Shown piece by piece: positions 1 through 7,717 of a DNA stretch of 34,725 bases. The notes under the pieces are model-generated. The model had not been told where the DNA came from, did not search any database, and saw nothing but the letters and a program-made list of their open reading frames with translations. The stretch's first letter is position 1. Each line of letters begins with the position of its first letter. Origin of the DNA: Pseudomonadota bacterium (GTDB lineage Bacteria > Pseudomonadota > Alphaproteobacteria > Rhodospirillales > Magnetospirillaceae); the NCBI GenBank assembly GCA_021798485.1, contig JAJZGK010000008.1, forward strand, positions 1 through 34,725. Direction: 5' to 3'. The translations under genes were made by a program, and so were the position numbers.

Positions 1-1
1 C

Positions 2-1681
2 GCCCCGGCGGCGCAAGCCGCTGCCCCCCAGGCTGCCCCGCAGCAGGGCGAACGCCGGGTGGCCCTGGTGATCGGCAACGGCGCCTACCGCGCCGTGCCC
101 GCCCTGGCCAATTCCGACAACGACGCCCGCCTGATGGCCGCCACCCTGCGCGATCTGGGCTTCACCCTGATCGGCGGCGGCCCGGTGCTGGACGCCGATA
201 AAACCGCCATGGAAAACAGCATCCGCGATTTCGGCCGCGCCCTGAAGGCCGGCGCCATCGGGCTGTTCTATTATTCCGGCCACGGCATCCAGGCCAACGG
301 CGAGAATTATCTGGTGCCGGTGTCGGCCTCCATCTCGGAAGAGGCCGACATCAAATACGAACTGGTGGATATCGCCTATGTCCTGGACGAAATGGCCCAG
401 GCCGGCAACCGCCTCAACATCATCATGCTGGATGCCTGCCGCAACAATCCCCTGGGCAACGGCACCCGCGCCCTTTCGGGCGGCCTGGGGCAGATGGCCG
501 CCCCGGCCGGCACGGTGATCAGCTACGCCACCCAGCCCAACAACGTGGCCCTGGACGGCCTGGGCAAGGACAGCCCCTACACCACCGCCCTGGCCTCGGC
601 GCTGCGCAAGCCGGGGCTGGATCTCTTCGCCACCTTCAACGAGGTGGGGCTGGAGGTGAAGGAGGCCACGCACGGGCGCCAGCAGCCCTGGCTGTCGGTG
701 TCGCCCATCGAGGGGCAGTTCTATTTCGCCGGGCGCGGCAGCGCCGCCCCCCCCCAGAGCGCCGACGCCGACGCCGCCTTCTGGAACGAGGTCAAGCAGA
801 GCACCCGCGCCATCGACCTCAACGAATATATCACCCGCTTCCCCAACGGCCGCTTCACCGTCGAGGCCCAGCACCGCCTGACCGCCGATTGCGAGGCCGC
901 CACCCAAAGCGGCCAGGGCGCCCAGCGCCGCGATCTGCCGCTGGAACGCATCGATACCGATCAGGCCATCACCGCCTGCCGCGCCGCCCCGGCCACCCCC
1001 CATGTGGACTACCTGCTGGGCCGCGCCCTGGAAGCCGCCACCCGCCTGCCCGAGGCCTACAAGGCCTATGCCACCGCCGCCGAGAGCGGACTGCCCGAGG
1101 CCGAGACCGCCCTGGCCGCCGCCTACGACAGCGGCAAGGGCCTGCCGCGCGATGCCGCCAAGGCGGTGCACTGGTACGGCAAGGCCGCCGACCGCGGCTT
1201 CGCCCCGGCCCAGACCCGGCTGGGCGATCTCTACGCCCAGGGCCAGGACGGCCTGGAGCAGAACGATGCCCAGGCCCGCGCCTGGTACGAAAAAGCCGCC
1301 CGCCAGGATGAGGCGGCGGCGCAGCTGGCCCTGGCCCGGCTTTACGAGCAAGGGCGCGGCGTGGCCAAAGATCCGGCCACGGCGGTGCGCTGGTACCGCG
1401 CCGCCGCCCAGCACGGCCTGGCCGAGGCGGAAAACGCCCTGGGCTACGCCTATGCCTCGGGTTTCGGCAGCCCGGTCAGCCCCAGCCAGGCGGCGCAGTG
1501 GTACCGTAAGGCCGCCGAGCAGGGCTATGCCCCGGCCGAACGCAATCTGGGCTGGTGCTACCAGTACGGCCAGGGCGTGGCCGCCGATCTGACGGCGGCG
1601 GCGCGCTGGTACGAAAAAGCCGCCGACCAGGGCGACGCCCGCGCCAAGGCCTATCTCTCCTCCCTGGGCACCACCCCTTAG
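2..1681 (+). CDS. Caspase-like (peptidase C14) protein with Sel1 repeats, 5' end outside window
   Basis: The reading frame is open to the left edge, so the N-terminus, probably with a signal peptide or membrane anchor, is missing. A GTG at 59 is internal: the residues before it (ending GERRVALVIGNGAY) form the first strand of the caspase fold. Counting from that GTG, the catalytic dyad is His75 in YYSGHGIQ and Cys127 in MLDACRNNPL, as in bacterial metacaspase/p20 domains that cleave after basic or acidic residues. Residues from about 350 to the end hold five Sel1-type helical repeats (ALA.AYDSG.G...DAAKAVHWYGKAA and four similar units), which usually bind protein partners. The likely role is a protease or scaffold in signalling or envelope stress; the substrate is unknown. 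It converges on the chemoreceptor gene downstream. Confidence 0.85.
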   Translation, partial: APAAQAAAPQAAPQQGERRVALVIGNGAYRAVPALANSDNDARLMAATLRDLGFTLIGGGPVLDADKTAMENSIRDFGRALKAGAIGLFYYSGHGIQANGENYLVPVSASISEEADIKYELVDIAYVLDEMAQAGNRLNIIMLDACRNNPLGNGTRALSGGLGQMAAPAGTVISYATQPNNVALDGLGKDSPYTTALASALRKPGLDLFATFNEVGLEVKEATHGRQQPWLSVSPIEGQFYFAGRGSAAPPQSADADAAFWNEVKQSTRAIDLNEYITRFPNGRFTVEAQHRLTADCEAATQSGQGAQRRDLPLERIDTDQAITACRAAPATPHVDYLLGRALEAATRLPEAYKAYATAAESGLPEAETALAAAYDSGKGLPRDAAKAVHWYGKAADRGFAPAQTRLGDLYAQGQDGLEQNDAQARAWYEKAARQDEAAAQLALARLYEQGRGVAKDPATAVRWYRAAAQHGLAEAENALGYAYASGFGSPVSPSQAAQWYRKAAEQGYAPAERNLGWCYQYGQGVAADLTAAARWYEKAADQGDARAKAYLSSLGTTP

Positions 1682-1709
1682 AGACCGTTTGCCGGAAGCT
1701 CACAATGCG

Positions 1710-1729
1710 GCCCGGCGCCAGGGCCGGGC
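1710..1729. terminator. Hairpin between convergent genes
   Basis: A 7-bp GC stem (GCCCGGC / GCCGGGC) with a 6-nt loop lies in the 52-bp gap between two convergent stop codons. There is no T tract on either strand, so it is at most a weak or bidirectional terminator. Confidence 0.4.
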
Positions 1730-1733
1730 GGGC

Positions 1734-3455
1734 TTACGCCGCCCCGCCGAAATCGGCGCGGATATCGCCGAGAAACCGCTGCACATGGCCGCGCAGACCA
1801 TCGCACTGGGCGGCCAGATCGTTCATGGCCGCCATCATGCCGGTGGCGGCCTGGCTGGTTTCATCGGCGGCTTTTTGCACGCCATCCACATTGCGGCTGA
1901 CCACACGGGTGCCGTCGGCGGCCTGCAGAACGTTGCGGGCGATCTCGCCGGTGGCCAGACCCTGGCCGTCCACCGCCTGCGCCACCTGGGCGCCGATGGC
2001 GTCGATGCGGCGGATGGTGGCGGTAATGCCGTCGATGGCGGTCACCGCCTCGCCGGTGGCGCCCTGTACGGCGGCGATCTGCTGGCCGATCTCGTCGGTG
2101 GCGCGCGCCGTCTGATTGGCCAGGTTCTTCACCTCGCCGGCCACCACGGCAAAGCCTTTGCCGGCCTCGCCGGCCCGCGCCGCCTCGATGGTGGCGTTCA
2201 AGGCCAGAAGATTGGTCTGGCTGGCGATATCATTGATCAGTTGCACCACATCGCCGATTTTACGCGCCGCCTCGGCCTGGCCGCGCACCTTTCCGGTGGT
2301 CTGTTCGGCCTCGGCCGCCGCCGCCGTGGCAATCCGCGCCGACTCATCCACCTGGCGGCGGATCTCCTCCACCGAGGCCGACAGTTCCTCGGCCGCCGAG
2401 GCCACCGTCTCGACATTGGATGAAGCCTGCGCCGCCGCCGTGGCCGAGGACAGGGCCAAACCGCTGGTGGCCTCGGCATTGGCATGCATGCCGTCGGCGG
2501 TATCGCGCAGCCGCCCCAGCGCCGCCACCACCGTATCCAGGCTGGCGGTCATGCTGTTCAGGAAAGCCCCGGCCAGGGTTTCCACCCGTCCGGCGCGGCG
2601 GTCCTGTTCGGCATGTTCGCTCCGGCTGACCGCATCCAGGCGGCGCACCTCCTCCTGTTTCTGCCGGAACACCAGCAGTACCCGGGCGATGCCGCCGAAT
2701 TCATCGCGCCGCTCCGGCGAAAGCTGGAAAGGCTGGGTGCCGTCATGCATCACGGTGTCCAGATCCGCCGCCAGTCCGGCGAAAGCCCGGCCCATCACCA
2801 CGCCCAAACTGACCGCCGCCACCAGCCCGGCGCAGATGGTGCCGGTGAAAATCAGCGCCAGCAGCCACACCGCCTCCCGTCCCGAGGCACGGGCGGATTG
2901 GGATGCCTGCAACAGCCCCTCTCCTTCCCGGCCCAGGCGGCCGCGCACCGCCTCCAGCAGATGATCGTTGCTGCGGTCCATATCGTCCGACATCTTGTCG
3001 AACCCCGTCATCAGCACATTGCCGGCCTCGACACCGCTGTCGATATAGACATGGGCCATTTTCCGCCCCAGGGCGTAATAGCCGGGGAACTGTCCGGTCA
3101 TCCCGTCCAGAATCCGCACCGTTTCGTCCATGCCGAGGGCGGCGGCATGACGCCGGGCGGCGGCCATATCGCTTGCGAACTTGCCGGCCCAGCGATCGGC
3201 GTCGTCGAAACTGTCGAGGTGATGGGTGGCCGAGGCATCGGTGAGGAATTGCTGCACCTGGGCCACGTCCAGTTTCAGGCCGTCGATGCTTTCCACCAGC
3301 GGCACCACGCTGCCGTTCATGCGCAGCACCGCCGTCTCGGCCCGCGCCAGAACCGGCTGCTGCCTGTGCAATGTGAGAAAAATGGTCACGCCGGTGCAGA
3401 TCATCCCCAACAGCATGACCACCAACGCGATGATGACCTTCAGCCTTATGGTCAT
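1734..3455 (-). CDS. Methyl-accepting chemotaxis protein, membrane-bound
   Basis: A 573-residue chemoreceptor that senses a periplasmic ligand and controls the CheA kinase. Transmembrane helix 1 spans residues about 5-29 and helix 2 about 195-221. They enclose a roughly 165-residue periplasmic domain that looks all-helical (four-helix-bundle type). A HAMP segment follows helix 2, then the coiled-coil signalling domain with its conserved hairpin tip ([19 protein letters not shown], then [15 protein letters not shown]). I chose the ATG at 3455 because it has a strong purine-rich ribosome site (GGAGGGCGGGG) just upstream and starts [11 protein letters not shown] directly before the first helix. 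The frame is open 30 codons further up without a better site. No CheR/CheB pentapeptide is visible at the C-terminus. It is monocistronic, and the ligand cannot be predicted. Confidence 0.93.
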   Translation of the reverse strand: MTIRLKVIIALVVMLLGMICTGVTIFLTLHRQQPVLARAETAVLRMNGSVVPLVESIDGLKLDVAQVQQFLTDASATHHLDSFDDADRWAGKFASDMAAARRHAAALGMDETVRILDGMTGQFPGYYALGRKMAHVYIDSGVEAGNVLMTGFDKMSDDMDRSNDHLLEAVRGRLGREGEGLLQASQSARASGREAVWLLALIFTGTICAGLVAAVSLGVVMGRAFAGLAADLDTVMHDGTQPFQLSPERRDEFGGIARVLLVFRQKQEEVRRLDAVSRSEHAEQDRRAGRVETLAGAFLNSMTASLDTVVAALGRLRDTADGMHANAEATSGLALSSATAAAQASSNVETVASAAEELSASVEEIRRQVDESARIATAAAAEAEQTTGKVRGQAEAARKIGDVVQLINDIASQTNLLALNATIEAARAGEAGKGFAVVAGEVKNLANQTARATDEIGQQIAAVQGATGEAVTAIDGITATIRRIDAIGAQVAQAVDGQGLATGEIARNVLQAADGTRVVSRNVDGVQKAADETSQAATGMMAAMNDLAAQCDGLRGHVQRFLGDIRADFGGAA

Positions 3456-3610
3456 GCCCCGCCCTCCCGCCTGCGTTTCAGCTATGGACAGACTACGCAA
3501 AAAACAACCGGACGTCATGCCGCGCATATCGGAACAGGCGGTCATCCAAAGGGGACTCTAAACCGGAAGATGCCACGGGAATAATCGCATGATTATGTTT
3601 TTTGAACAAA

Positions 3611-3627
3611 ACACGATCATATCGTGT
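3611..3627. promoter_or_regulatory. Palindrome upstream of chemoreceptor gene
   Basis: A perfect 7-bp inverted repeat (ACACGAT, spacer CAT, ATCGTGT) lies in the AT-rich 200-bp gap between the hsp20 terminator and the chemoreceptor start. It is of the size and symmetry of a repressor or activator operator. No regulator is identified. Confidence 0.3.
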
Positions 3628-3658
3628 CTAAAAACAAAACATTTTCCTTCCCCCAGCG

Positions 3659-3688
3659 AAAAAAAGGGGGGCATCACTGATGCCCCCC
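3659..3688 (-). terminator. Rho-independent terminator of the hsp20 gene
   Basis: On the minus strand a 9-bp stem (GGGGGGCAT / ATGCCCCCC, loop of 5) is followed directly by a run of seven T. It lies about 20 bp after the hsp20 stop codon. Confidence 0.9.
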
Positions 3689-3708
3689 CGTTTGAATACG
3701 GACCCGCG

Positions 3709-4200
3709 TTACGAGGTGATCGGGATCTGTTTTTCCGCATCCGCCGCGCCGGGCTTTTTGGCGGCGGTCACGGTCAGCACGCCGTCCTTGAAGGTGGCCG
3801 TCACCTTGTCGGCATCCACATCCGGCCCCAGCGCCACACTGCGCTGGAACTGGCCGAACCAGCGTTCGCTGTAATGGGGTTGGGTGGTTTCCGCCTTTTT
3901 CTCCCCCTTCAGGGTCAGCACGCCGTCGCGCAGGGTGATCTGCACATCCTTGGCCTCCAGGCCCGGCAGTTCGGCGGTCAGGCTGACTTCGGTCTCGCCG
4001 TCATGCAGATCCAGGCGCGGCATGGCCGTCCCCCAACCCAGCCGCGTGGACGGCACGTCGCGGTCGACGCCATGCAGCATGTCATCGAACAGGCGGTTCA
4101 TTTCGCGGTGCAGAGTAAGGAACGGGCTGCCGTCCTCAAACAGGGCTCCCGGCAGTTTGCCCCGGTTCCACGGCATCAGGCTTTTCACGTTCATGGTCAT
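3709..4200 (-). CDS. Small heat-shock protein, Hsp20/alpha-crystallin family
   Basis: A 163-residue ATP-independent holdase chaperone that keeps unfolding proteins soluble in the cytoplasm. The alpha-crystallin domain (about residues 55-155) shows the family hallmarks ELPGLEAKDV, GVLTLKGEKK and FKDGVLTVTAAKKP. The C-terminal IPI tripeptide is the I-x-I motif that docks between dimers in the oligomer. The ATG at 4200 is preferred over an ATG 18 codons upstream because GAGGAGG lies 6 bases before it. The leader contains CCTCC and GTCC stretches able to pair with that Shine-Dalgarno sequence, so a temperature-sensitive leader is conceivable but unproven. The heat-shock sigma factor RpoH is encoded at 24153. 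The gene has its own strong terminator. Confidence 0.95.
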   Translation of the reverse strand: MTMNVKSLMPWNRGKLPGALFEDGSPFLTLHREMNRLFDDMLHGVDRDVPSTRLGWGTAMPRLDLHDGETEVSLTAELPGLEAKDVQITLRDGVLTLKGEKKAETTQPHYSERWFGQFQRSVALGPDVDADKVTATFKDGVLTVTAAKKPGAADAEKQIPITS

Positions 4201-4331
4201 GATCGTCCTCCTCGAAACATGAAGGGCGGACCGGCGGAGGCCGGACCGAAACAATCAGCAACAATGATCCATGACATCCAGGCGCCGCCGCCACTCTTGG
4301 GAAACCGGCGGGCACAGCGCCTCCACTCAAA

Positions 4332-4359
4332 GATTTAAGGCGGCAAGCAGCCCTGTCAA
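4332..4359 (-). promoter_or_regulatory. Candidate sigma-70 promoter for hsp20
   Basis: On the minus strand a consensus TTGACA (4354-4359) is followed after 16 bp by TAAATC (4332-4337). It overlaps the terminator hairpin of the upstream tautomerase gene. It lies about 130 bp from the hsp20 start, so it is only one candidate; no clear RpoH-type promoter was found. Confidence 0.25.
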
Positions 4360-4374
4360 TGGCCGCTTGCCGCC
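4339..4374 (-). terminator. Terminator hairpin after 4-oxalocrotonate tautomerase
   Basis: A 9-10 bp stem (GGCGGCAAG / CTTGCCGCC) begins 6 bp after the tautomerase stop and is followed on the minus strand by TTAAATCTTT. The T tract is imperfect and the loop is long (about 16 nt). Confidence 0.5.
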
Positions 4375-4380
4375 ACCCCC

Positions 4381-4560
4381 CTACTCTTTCGCCACCCCGC
4401 CCACGGCGAAATGTCCGCGCGGAATTTCCCGCAGGATGATGCGCACGCTTTCCTTCGGGACGCCAAGGGCACCCTGAATGGCCTCGGTCACGGCCTGGAA
4501 CAGCGCCGTCTTCTGCGTGGCGCCGCGCCCTTCCATCAGACTGATTTCAACGATCGGCAT
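4381..4560 (-). CDS. dmpI: 4-oxalocrotonate tautomerase, canonical short form
   Basis: A 59-residue protein that converts 2-hydroxymuconate to 2-oxo-3-hexenedioate in the catechol meta-cleavage pathway. After removal of Met the key residues fall at exactly the classical positions: catalytic Pro1, Arg11 (MEGRG), Arg39 (SVRII) and Phe50 (GHF). The sequence starts MPIVEISLMEGR, as in the hexameric enzymes of Pseudomonas. A good ribosome site (AAGGAG) lies 6 bases before the ATG. The gene is transcribed away from the ferredoxin-led meta operon and shares a 222-bp divergent control region with it. It duplicates the function expected of the fused tautomerase at the end of that operon. Confidence 0.92.
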   Translation of the reverse strand: MPIVEISLMEGRGATQKTALFQAVTEAIQGALGVPKESVRIILREIPRGHFAVGGVAKE

Positions 4561-4634
4561 GGAGGTCTCCTTACAACACGGCCGCGACGGCCTGAACCGG
4601 GGGAGCCTTCAGCCCACAGCATCCGCCGCGCCCC

Positions 4635-4725
4635 GTCAAATACCCCTTGCGGCGAAAAACGATACCGCTTCAGCATCAATCGCCAGCCCCATCGGTATTT
4701 GACCCCCGCCAGGGGTAAAAATACC
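4635..4725. promoter_or_regulatory. Three copies of a GGGGTCAAATACC-like motif in the divergent control region
   Basis: GTCAAATACC occurs at 4635-4644 and, inverted, as GGTATTTGAC at 4694-4703. A variant, GGGGTAAAAATACC, follows at 4712-4725. The last two form a near-perfect palindrome around the 5-nt centre CGCCA (GGTATTTGACCCC against GGGGTAAAAATACC). The layout suggests operators for a regulator acting on both the tautomerase gene and the meta operon. The LysR protein encoded at 12501 is the obvious candidate, by inference only. Confidence 0.45.
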
Positions 4726-4727
4726 AT
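4699..4727 (+). promoter_or_regulatory. Candidate promoter of the meta-cleavage operon
   Basis: TTGACC (4699-4704) is separated by 17 bp from TACCAT (4722-4727). It overlaps the palindromic operator candidate and lies about 55 bp upstream of the ferredoxin start. Matches to consensus are moderate. Confidence 0.3.
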
Positions 4728-4782
4728 GGCATGAAAGACGAACAAAAACGTCGTGAACAAAAAAATCTGGGAGGTCATGCCA

Positions 4783-5121
4783 ATGCTGAACAAGCATCAC
4801 AGCATTTCCGTGCTCGATTGCGAAAACACATTTGCCTGCCGTGACGGCACCACCGTCTTTCATGCCCTGGTCCATAAAAAGGCCGGCGGGATGATCAACG
4901 GCTGCCGCGGCGGCGGCTGTGGTGTTTGCAAGATCGAGGTGCTGTCGGGCGACTACGACGTTTCCGGCGTGATGAGCCGGGCCCATGTCTCGGCCGAGGA
5001 TGCCGCCGCCGGCACGGTGCTGGCCTGCCGGATTTCCCCGAAAAGCGATCTGGTGATCCGCCTGCGCGGCAAGCTCAAACCATCCTCCGTGTCTCATTAT
5101 ACCGGCCAACCATTGACGTGA
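4783..5121 (+). CDS. xylT: XylT/DmpQ-type [2Fe-2S] ferredoxin
   Basis: A 112-residue plant-type ferredoxin. Cluster ligands are Cys41, Cys46 and Cys49 in CRGGGCGVC, and Cys82 in VLACRIS. The known role of this family is to re-reduce the active-site iron of catechol 2,3-dioxygenase after oxidative inactivation, which fits its place as first gene before the dioxygenase. Two earlier starts are possible (GTG 4753, ATG 4777). ATG 4783 is preferred because TGGGAGG ends 8 bases before it, while the spacing to 4777 would be only 2. The last residues (from YTGQPLT) and the TGA stop are encoded by the 128-bp repeat that begins at 5099, so the native C-terminus seems to have been replaced by repeat sequence. 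Confidence 0.93.
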   Translation: MLNKHHSISVLDCENTFACRDGTTVFHALVHKKAGGMINGCRGGGCGVCKIEVLSGDYDVSGVMSRAHVSAEDAAAGTVLACRISPKSDLVIRLRGKLKPSSVSHYTGQPLT

Positions 5122-5226
5122 CTCGTTGGCCGGTATCCAGCGAGCACTGAGCGAGCGGCCAAGGCGGCGGATGCCGCCGCCCGGCGAGGGACGATACAAC
5201 CGGGCAATTCATTGGCCGGTTGGTAT
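5099..5226 (+). repeat. 128-bp multi-hairpin repeat, copy A
   Basis: A full copy, plus orientation. The left end forms a hairpin (ATACCGGCCAAC pairing with GTTGGCCGGTAT, 12 bp). The middle holds GGCGGC-GGAT-GCCGCC, and the right end forms a third, imperfect hairpin ending GGTTGGTAT. This copy lies inside the catechol operon: it provides the ferredoxin stop codon at repeat positions 21-23 and ends 29 bp before the dioxygenase start. It could slow or process the transcript between the two genes. It is not a coding gene. Confidence 0.95.
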
Positions 5227-5255
5227 GAAACGATAAAATCTGGGAGAACGTTACA

Positions 5256-6185
5256 ATGGCTATTACCGGTGTCACCCGTCCGGGGCATGCGCAGCTGCGC
5301 GTGCTGGATCTGGAACAGAGTGTCGAATTCTATAAAAACGTCATGGGTCTGGTGGAAACCGGCCGCGACGCCCAGGGCCGCGTCTATTTCAAAACCTGGG
5401 ACGAGCGCGACCACAATTCCCTGGTGCTGCGCCAGGCCGATCAGGCCGGCATCGATCACTTCGCCTTCAAGGTGCTGGACCGCGCCACCCTGGAGCGGCT
5501 GGACAGCGATCTGCGCGCCTATGGCGTGGCCACCGAGCGCCGCCCCGCCGGCGACATGCTGGGCACCGGCGAACGGGTGCGCTTCGAGATTCCCACCGGG
5601 CACATCATCGAACTGTTCGCCGAGAAGGAGTTCGTGGTGGGCCGCGACCGCCTGGTCAACCCCACCCCGTGGACACCCCAGTCCGAACACGGCATCGCCC
5701 CCTTGCGCATGGACCACGCCCTGCTCTACGGCCCGGACATTGACGGCAACGTCAAGCTGTTCACCGAGGTTCTGGGCTTCACCATGCCCGAATATGTGGA
5801 GCATGACGACGACGGCAGCAAGATCGCCGTGTGGCTGACCTGCTCCAACAAGGCGCACGACATCGCCTTCGCCCGCTTCCCCGAGCCGGGCAAGCTGCAC
5901 CATGTTTCCTATCTGCTGGAAAGCTGGGAAAAGGTGCTGCGCGCCGGGGATATCTGCTCGATGCACGACGTCAAGCTGGATATCGGCCCCACCCGCCACG
6001 GCATCACCCGCGGCACCACCATTTACGCCTTCGATCCCTCGGGCAACCGCTTCGAAACCTTCTGCGGCGGCTATCAGTGCTACCCCGACTGGGAACCGAT
6101 CCGCTGGCCCTTGAGCGAGCTGGGCGCCGGCCTCGATTATCCGCAGCGCAAGCTGCACGAAAGCTTCCTCACCGTGGTGACCTGA
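5256..6185 (+). CDS. dmpB: Catechol 2,3-dioxygenase (extradiol, type I)
   Basis: A 309-residue Fe(II) enzyme that opens catechol next to the hydroxyls to give yellow 2-hydroxymuconic semialdehyde. It is a two-domain vicinal-oxygen-chelate protein of the XylE/DmpB/NahH length class (about 307). Expected iron ligands are His154 (RMDHALL), one of the His215-His216 pair (GKLHHVSYL) and Glu267 (GNRFETFCGG). The second-sphere His248 (TRHGIT) and Tyr257 (TTIYAFDPSG) are also present. The start has GGGAG about 10 bases upstream. The leader AAATCTGGGAG matches the leader of the ferredoxin gene, suggesting the two were once adjacent before the repeat came between them. Substrate range among substituted catechols cannot be read from sequence. 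Confidence 0.97.
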   Translation: MAITGVTRPGHAQLRVLDLEQSVEFYKNVMGLVETGRDAQGRVYFKTWDERDHNSLVLRQADQAGIDHFAFKVLDRATLERLDSDLRAYGVATERRPAGDMLGTGERVRFEIPTGHIIELFAEKEFVVGRDRLVNPTPWTPQSEHGIAPLRMDHALLYGPDIDGNVKLFTEVLGFTMPEYVEHDDDGSKIAVWLTCSNKAHDIAFARFPEPGKLHHVSYLLESWEKVLRAGDICSMHDVKLDIGPTRHGITRGTTIYAFDPSGNRFETFCGGYQCYPDWEPIRWPLSELGAGLDYPQRKLHESFLTVVT

Positions 6186-6254
6186 AGCCGGTCCTTCAAG
6201 GCGCGGCGAAACGCCGCGCCCCCCCCTTTCCTTGCCAACAGTCGCGGATTTGCC

Positions 6255-7709
6255 ATGCAGAGCCTGAAAAATTTCATCGGCGGCGCCTTTGTCGCGTCGG
6301 AACGCCGCTTCGAGAAACGCTCTCCGGTGACCAACGCCGTCATCGCCGAGGTGCACGAGGCCGGAGCCGCCGGGATCGACGCCGCCGTGCAGGCGGCGCG
6401 GGCGGCGCTGCACGGCCCCTGGGGCGCCATGCCGATGGCGCGGCGGCTGGAGCTCCTGGGCCGGGTGGCCGCCGAAATCGACCGCCGCTTCGAGGATTTC
6501 GTCGCCGCCGAAACCGCCGATACCGGCATGCCCGCGCATTTTTCCCGCCATGTGGCCATTCCGCGTGGCGCCGCCAATTTCCGCATCTTCGCCGATGTGG
6601 TGAAGAACGTCGCCACCGAGTGCTTCCCCATGGACACCCCGGACGGCGCCGGCGCCCTCAATTACGCCATCCGCCGTCCGGTGGGGGTGGTGGGGGTGAT
6701 CTGCCCGTGGAACGCCCCCTTTCTGCTGATGACCTGGAAGGTGGCGCCGGCCCTGGCCTGCGGCAACGCCGTCATCGTCAAGCCCTCGGAGGAAACCCCG
6801 GCCACCGCCACCCTGCTGGCCGAGGTGATGCGCGAGGCGGGCATCCCCGATGGCGTTTATAACGTGGTGCACGGCTTCGGTCCCGGCTCGGCCGGGGAAT
6901 TCCTCACCCGCCATGCCGGCGTCGATGCCATCACCTTCACCGGCGAAACCCGCACCGGCGAGGCCATCATGAAGGCCGCCGCCACCGGCGCCCGCCCCAT
7001 TTCCCTGGAAATGGGCGGCAAGAACCCCGCCATCGTCTTCGCCGACGCCGATCTCGACACCGCCATCGAGGCCACCCTGCGCTCGGTGTTCGCCAATTCC
7101 GGCCAGGTCTGCCTGGGCACCGAGCGGGTTTATGTGGAGCGCCCGCTGTTCGAGGCCTTCACCGCCCGCCTGAAAGCCGGCGCCGAGGCCCTGACCCTGG
7201 GCGATCCCCTGGATCCCGCCACCACCATGGGGCCGCTGATCAGCCAGGAGCACCGCGCCAAGGTGCTGTCCTACTACAAAAAAGCCATGGACGAGGGCGC
7301 CACCCTGGTCACCGGCGGCGGCGTGCCCGCCATGCCGCCGGCCCTGGCCGAGGGCGCCTGGGTGCAGCCCACCCTCTGGACCGGCCTGCCCGATGATGCC
7401 GCCGTGGTGCGTGAAGAGATCTTCGGCCCCTGCTGCCATATCGCCCCCTTCGATACCGAGGCCGAGGTGCTGGCCCGCGCCAATGATACCCCCTATGGTC
7501 TGGCCGCTTCGGTTTATACCCGCGATCTGGCCCGCGCCCACCGCGTGGCCGCCGGCCTGCAGACCGGGCTGGTATGGATCAATTCCTGGTTCCTGCGCGA
7601 TCTGCGCACGCCCTTCGGCGGCGCCAAACAATCGGGCATCGGCCGCGAGGGCGGGGTGCATTCCCTGGAGTTCTATACCGAACTCAAGAACGTCTGCGTC
7701 AAGCTGTGA
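6255..7709 (+). CDS. dmpC: 2-hydroxymuconic semialdehyde dehydrogenase
   Basis: A 484-residue NAD-dependent aldehyde dehydrogenase that oxidises the ring-cleavage product to 2-hydroxymuconate (enol form of 4-oxalocrotonate). Catalytic residues are all present: Asn153 (CPWNAPF), Glu252 (SLEMGGKNP) and the nucleophile Cys286 (NSGQVCLG). The cofactor region FTGETRTG also fits the family. Length and neighbours match DmpC/XylG. It starts 69 bp after the dioxygenase and is followed at 8 bp by the hydratase gene. Because no hydrolase gene is present in the cluster, this enzyme would carry the whole flux. Confidence 0.96.
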   Translation: MQSLKNFIGGAFVASERRFEKRSPVTNAVIAEVHEAGAAGIDAAVQAARAALHGPWGAMPMARRLELLGRVAAEIDRRFEDFVAAETADTGMPAHFSRHVAIPRGAANFRIFADVVKNVATECFPMDTPDGAGALNYAIRRPVGVVGVICPWNAPFLLMTWKVAPALACGNAVIVKPSEETPATATLLAEVMREAGIPDGVYNVVHGFGPGSAGEFLTRHAGVDAITFTGETRTGEAIMKAAATGARPISLEMGGKNPAIVFADADLDTAIEATLRSVFANSGQVCLGTERVYVERPLFEAFTARLKAGAEALTLGDPLDPATTMGPLISQEHRAKVLSYYKKAMDEGATLVTGGGVPAMPPALAEGAWVQPTLWTGLPDDAAVVREEIFGPCCHIAPFDTEAEVLARANDTPYGLAASVYTRDLARAHRVAAGLQTGLVWINSWFLRDLRTPFGGAKQSGIGREGGVHSLEFYTELKNVCVKL

Positions 7710-7717
7710 GCGCCGCC

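Noticed and set aside
4201-4260. ROSE-type RNA thermometer in the hsp20 leader
   Set aside because: Only a 5-bp pairing to the ribosome site is seen and the typical anti-Shine-Dalgarno loop is not clear; too weak to annotate.
4720-4745. Sigma-54 promoter for the meta operon (as in the Pseudomonas dmp system)
   Set aside because: The GG-N10-GC spacing is not met in the control region, and the nearby regulator is LysR-type, not a DmpR-type sigma-54 activator.
5097-7661. Very long open frame on the minus strand (854 codons) opposite the catechol operon
   Set aside because: It is antisense to clearly identified pathway genes, and its Gly/His/Ala-rich translation is typical of shadow frames in GC-rich DNA.
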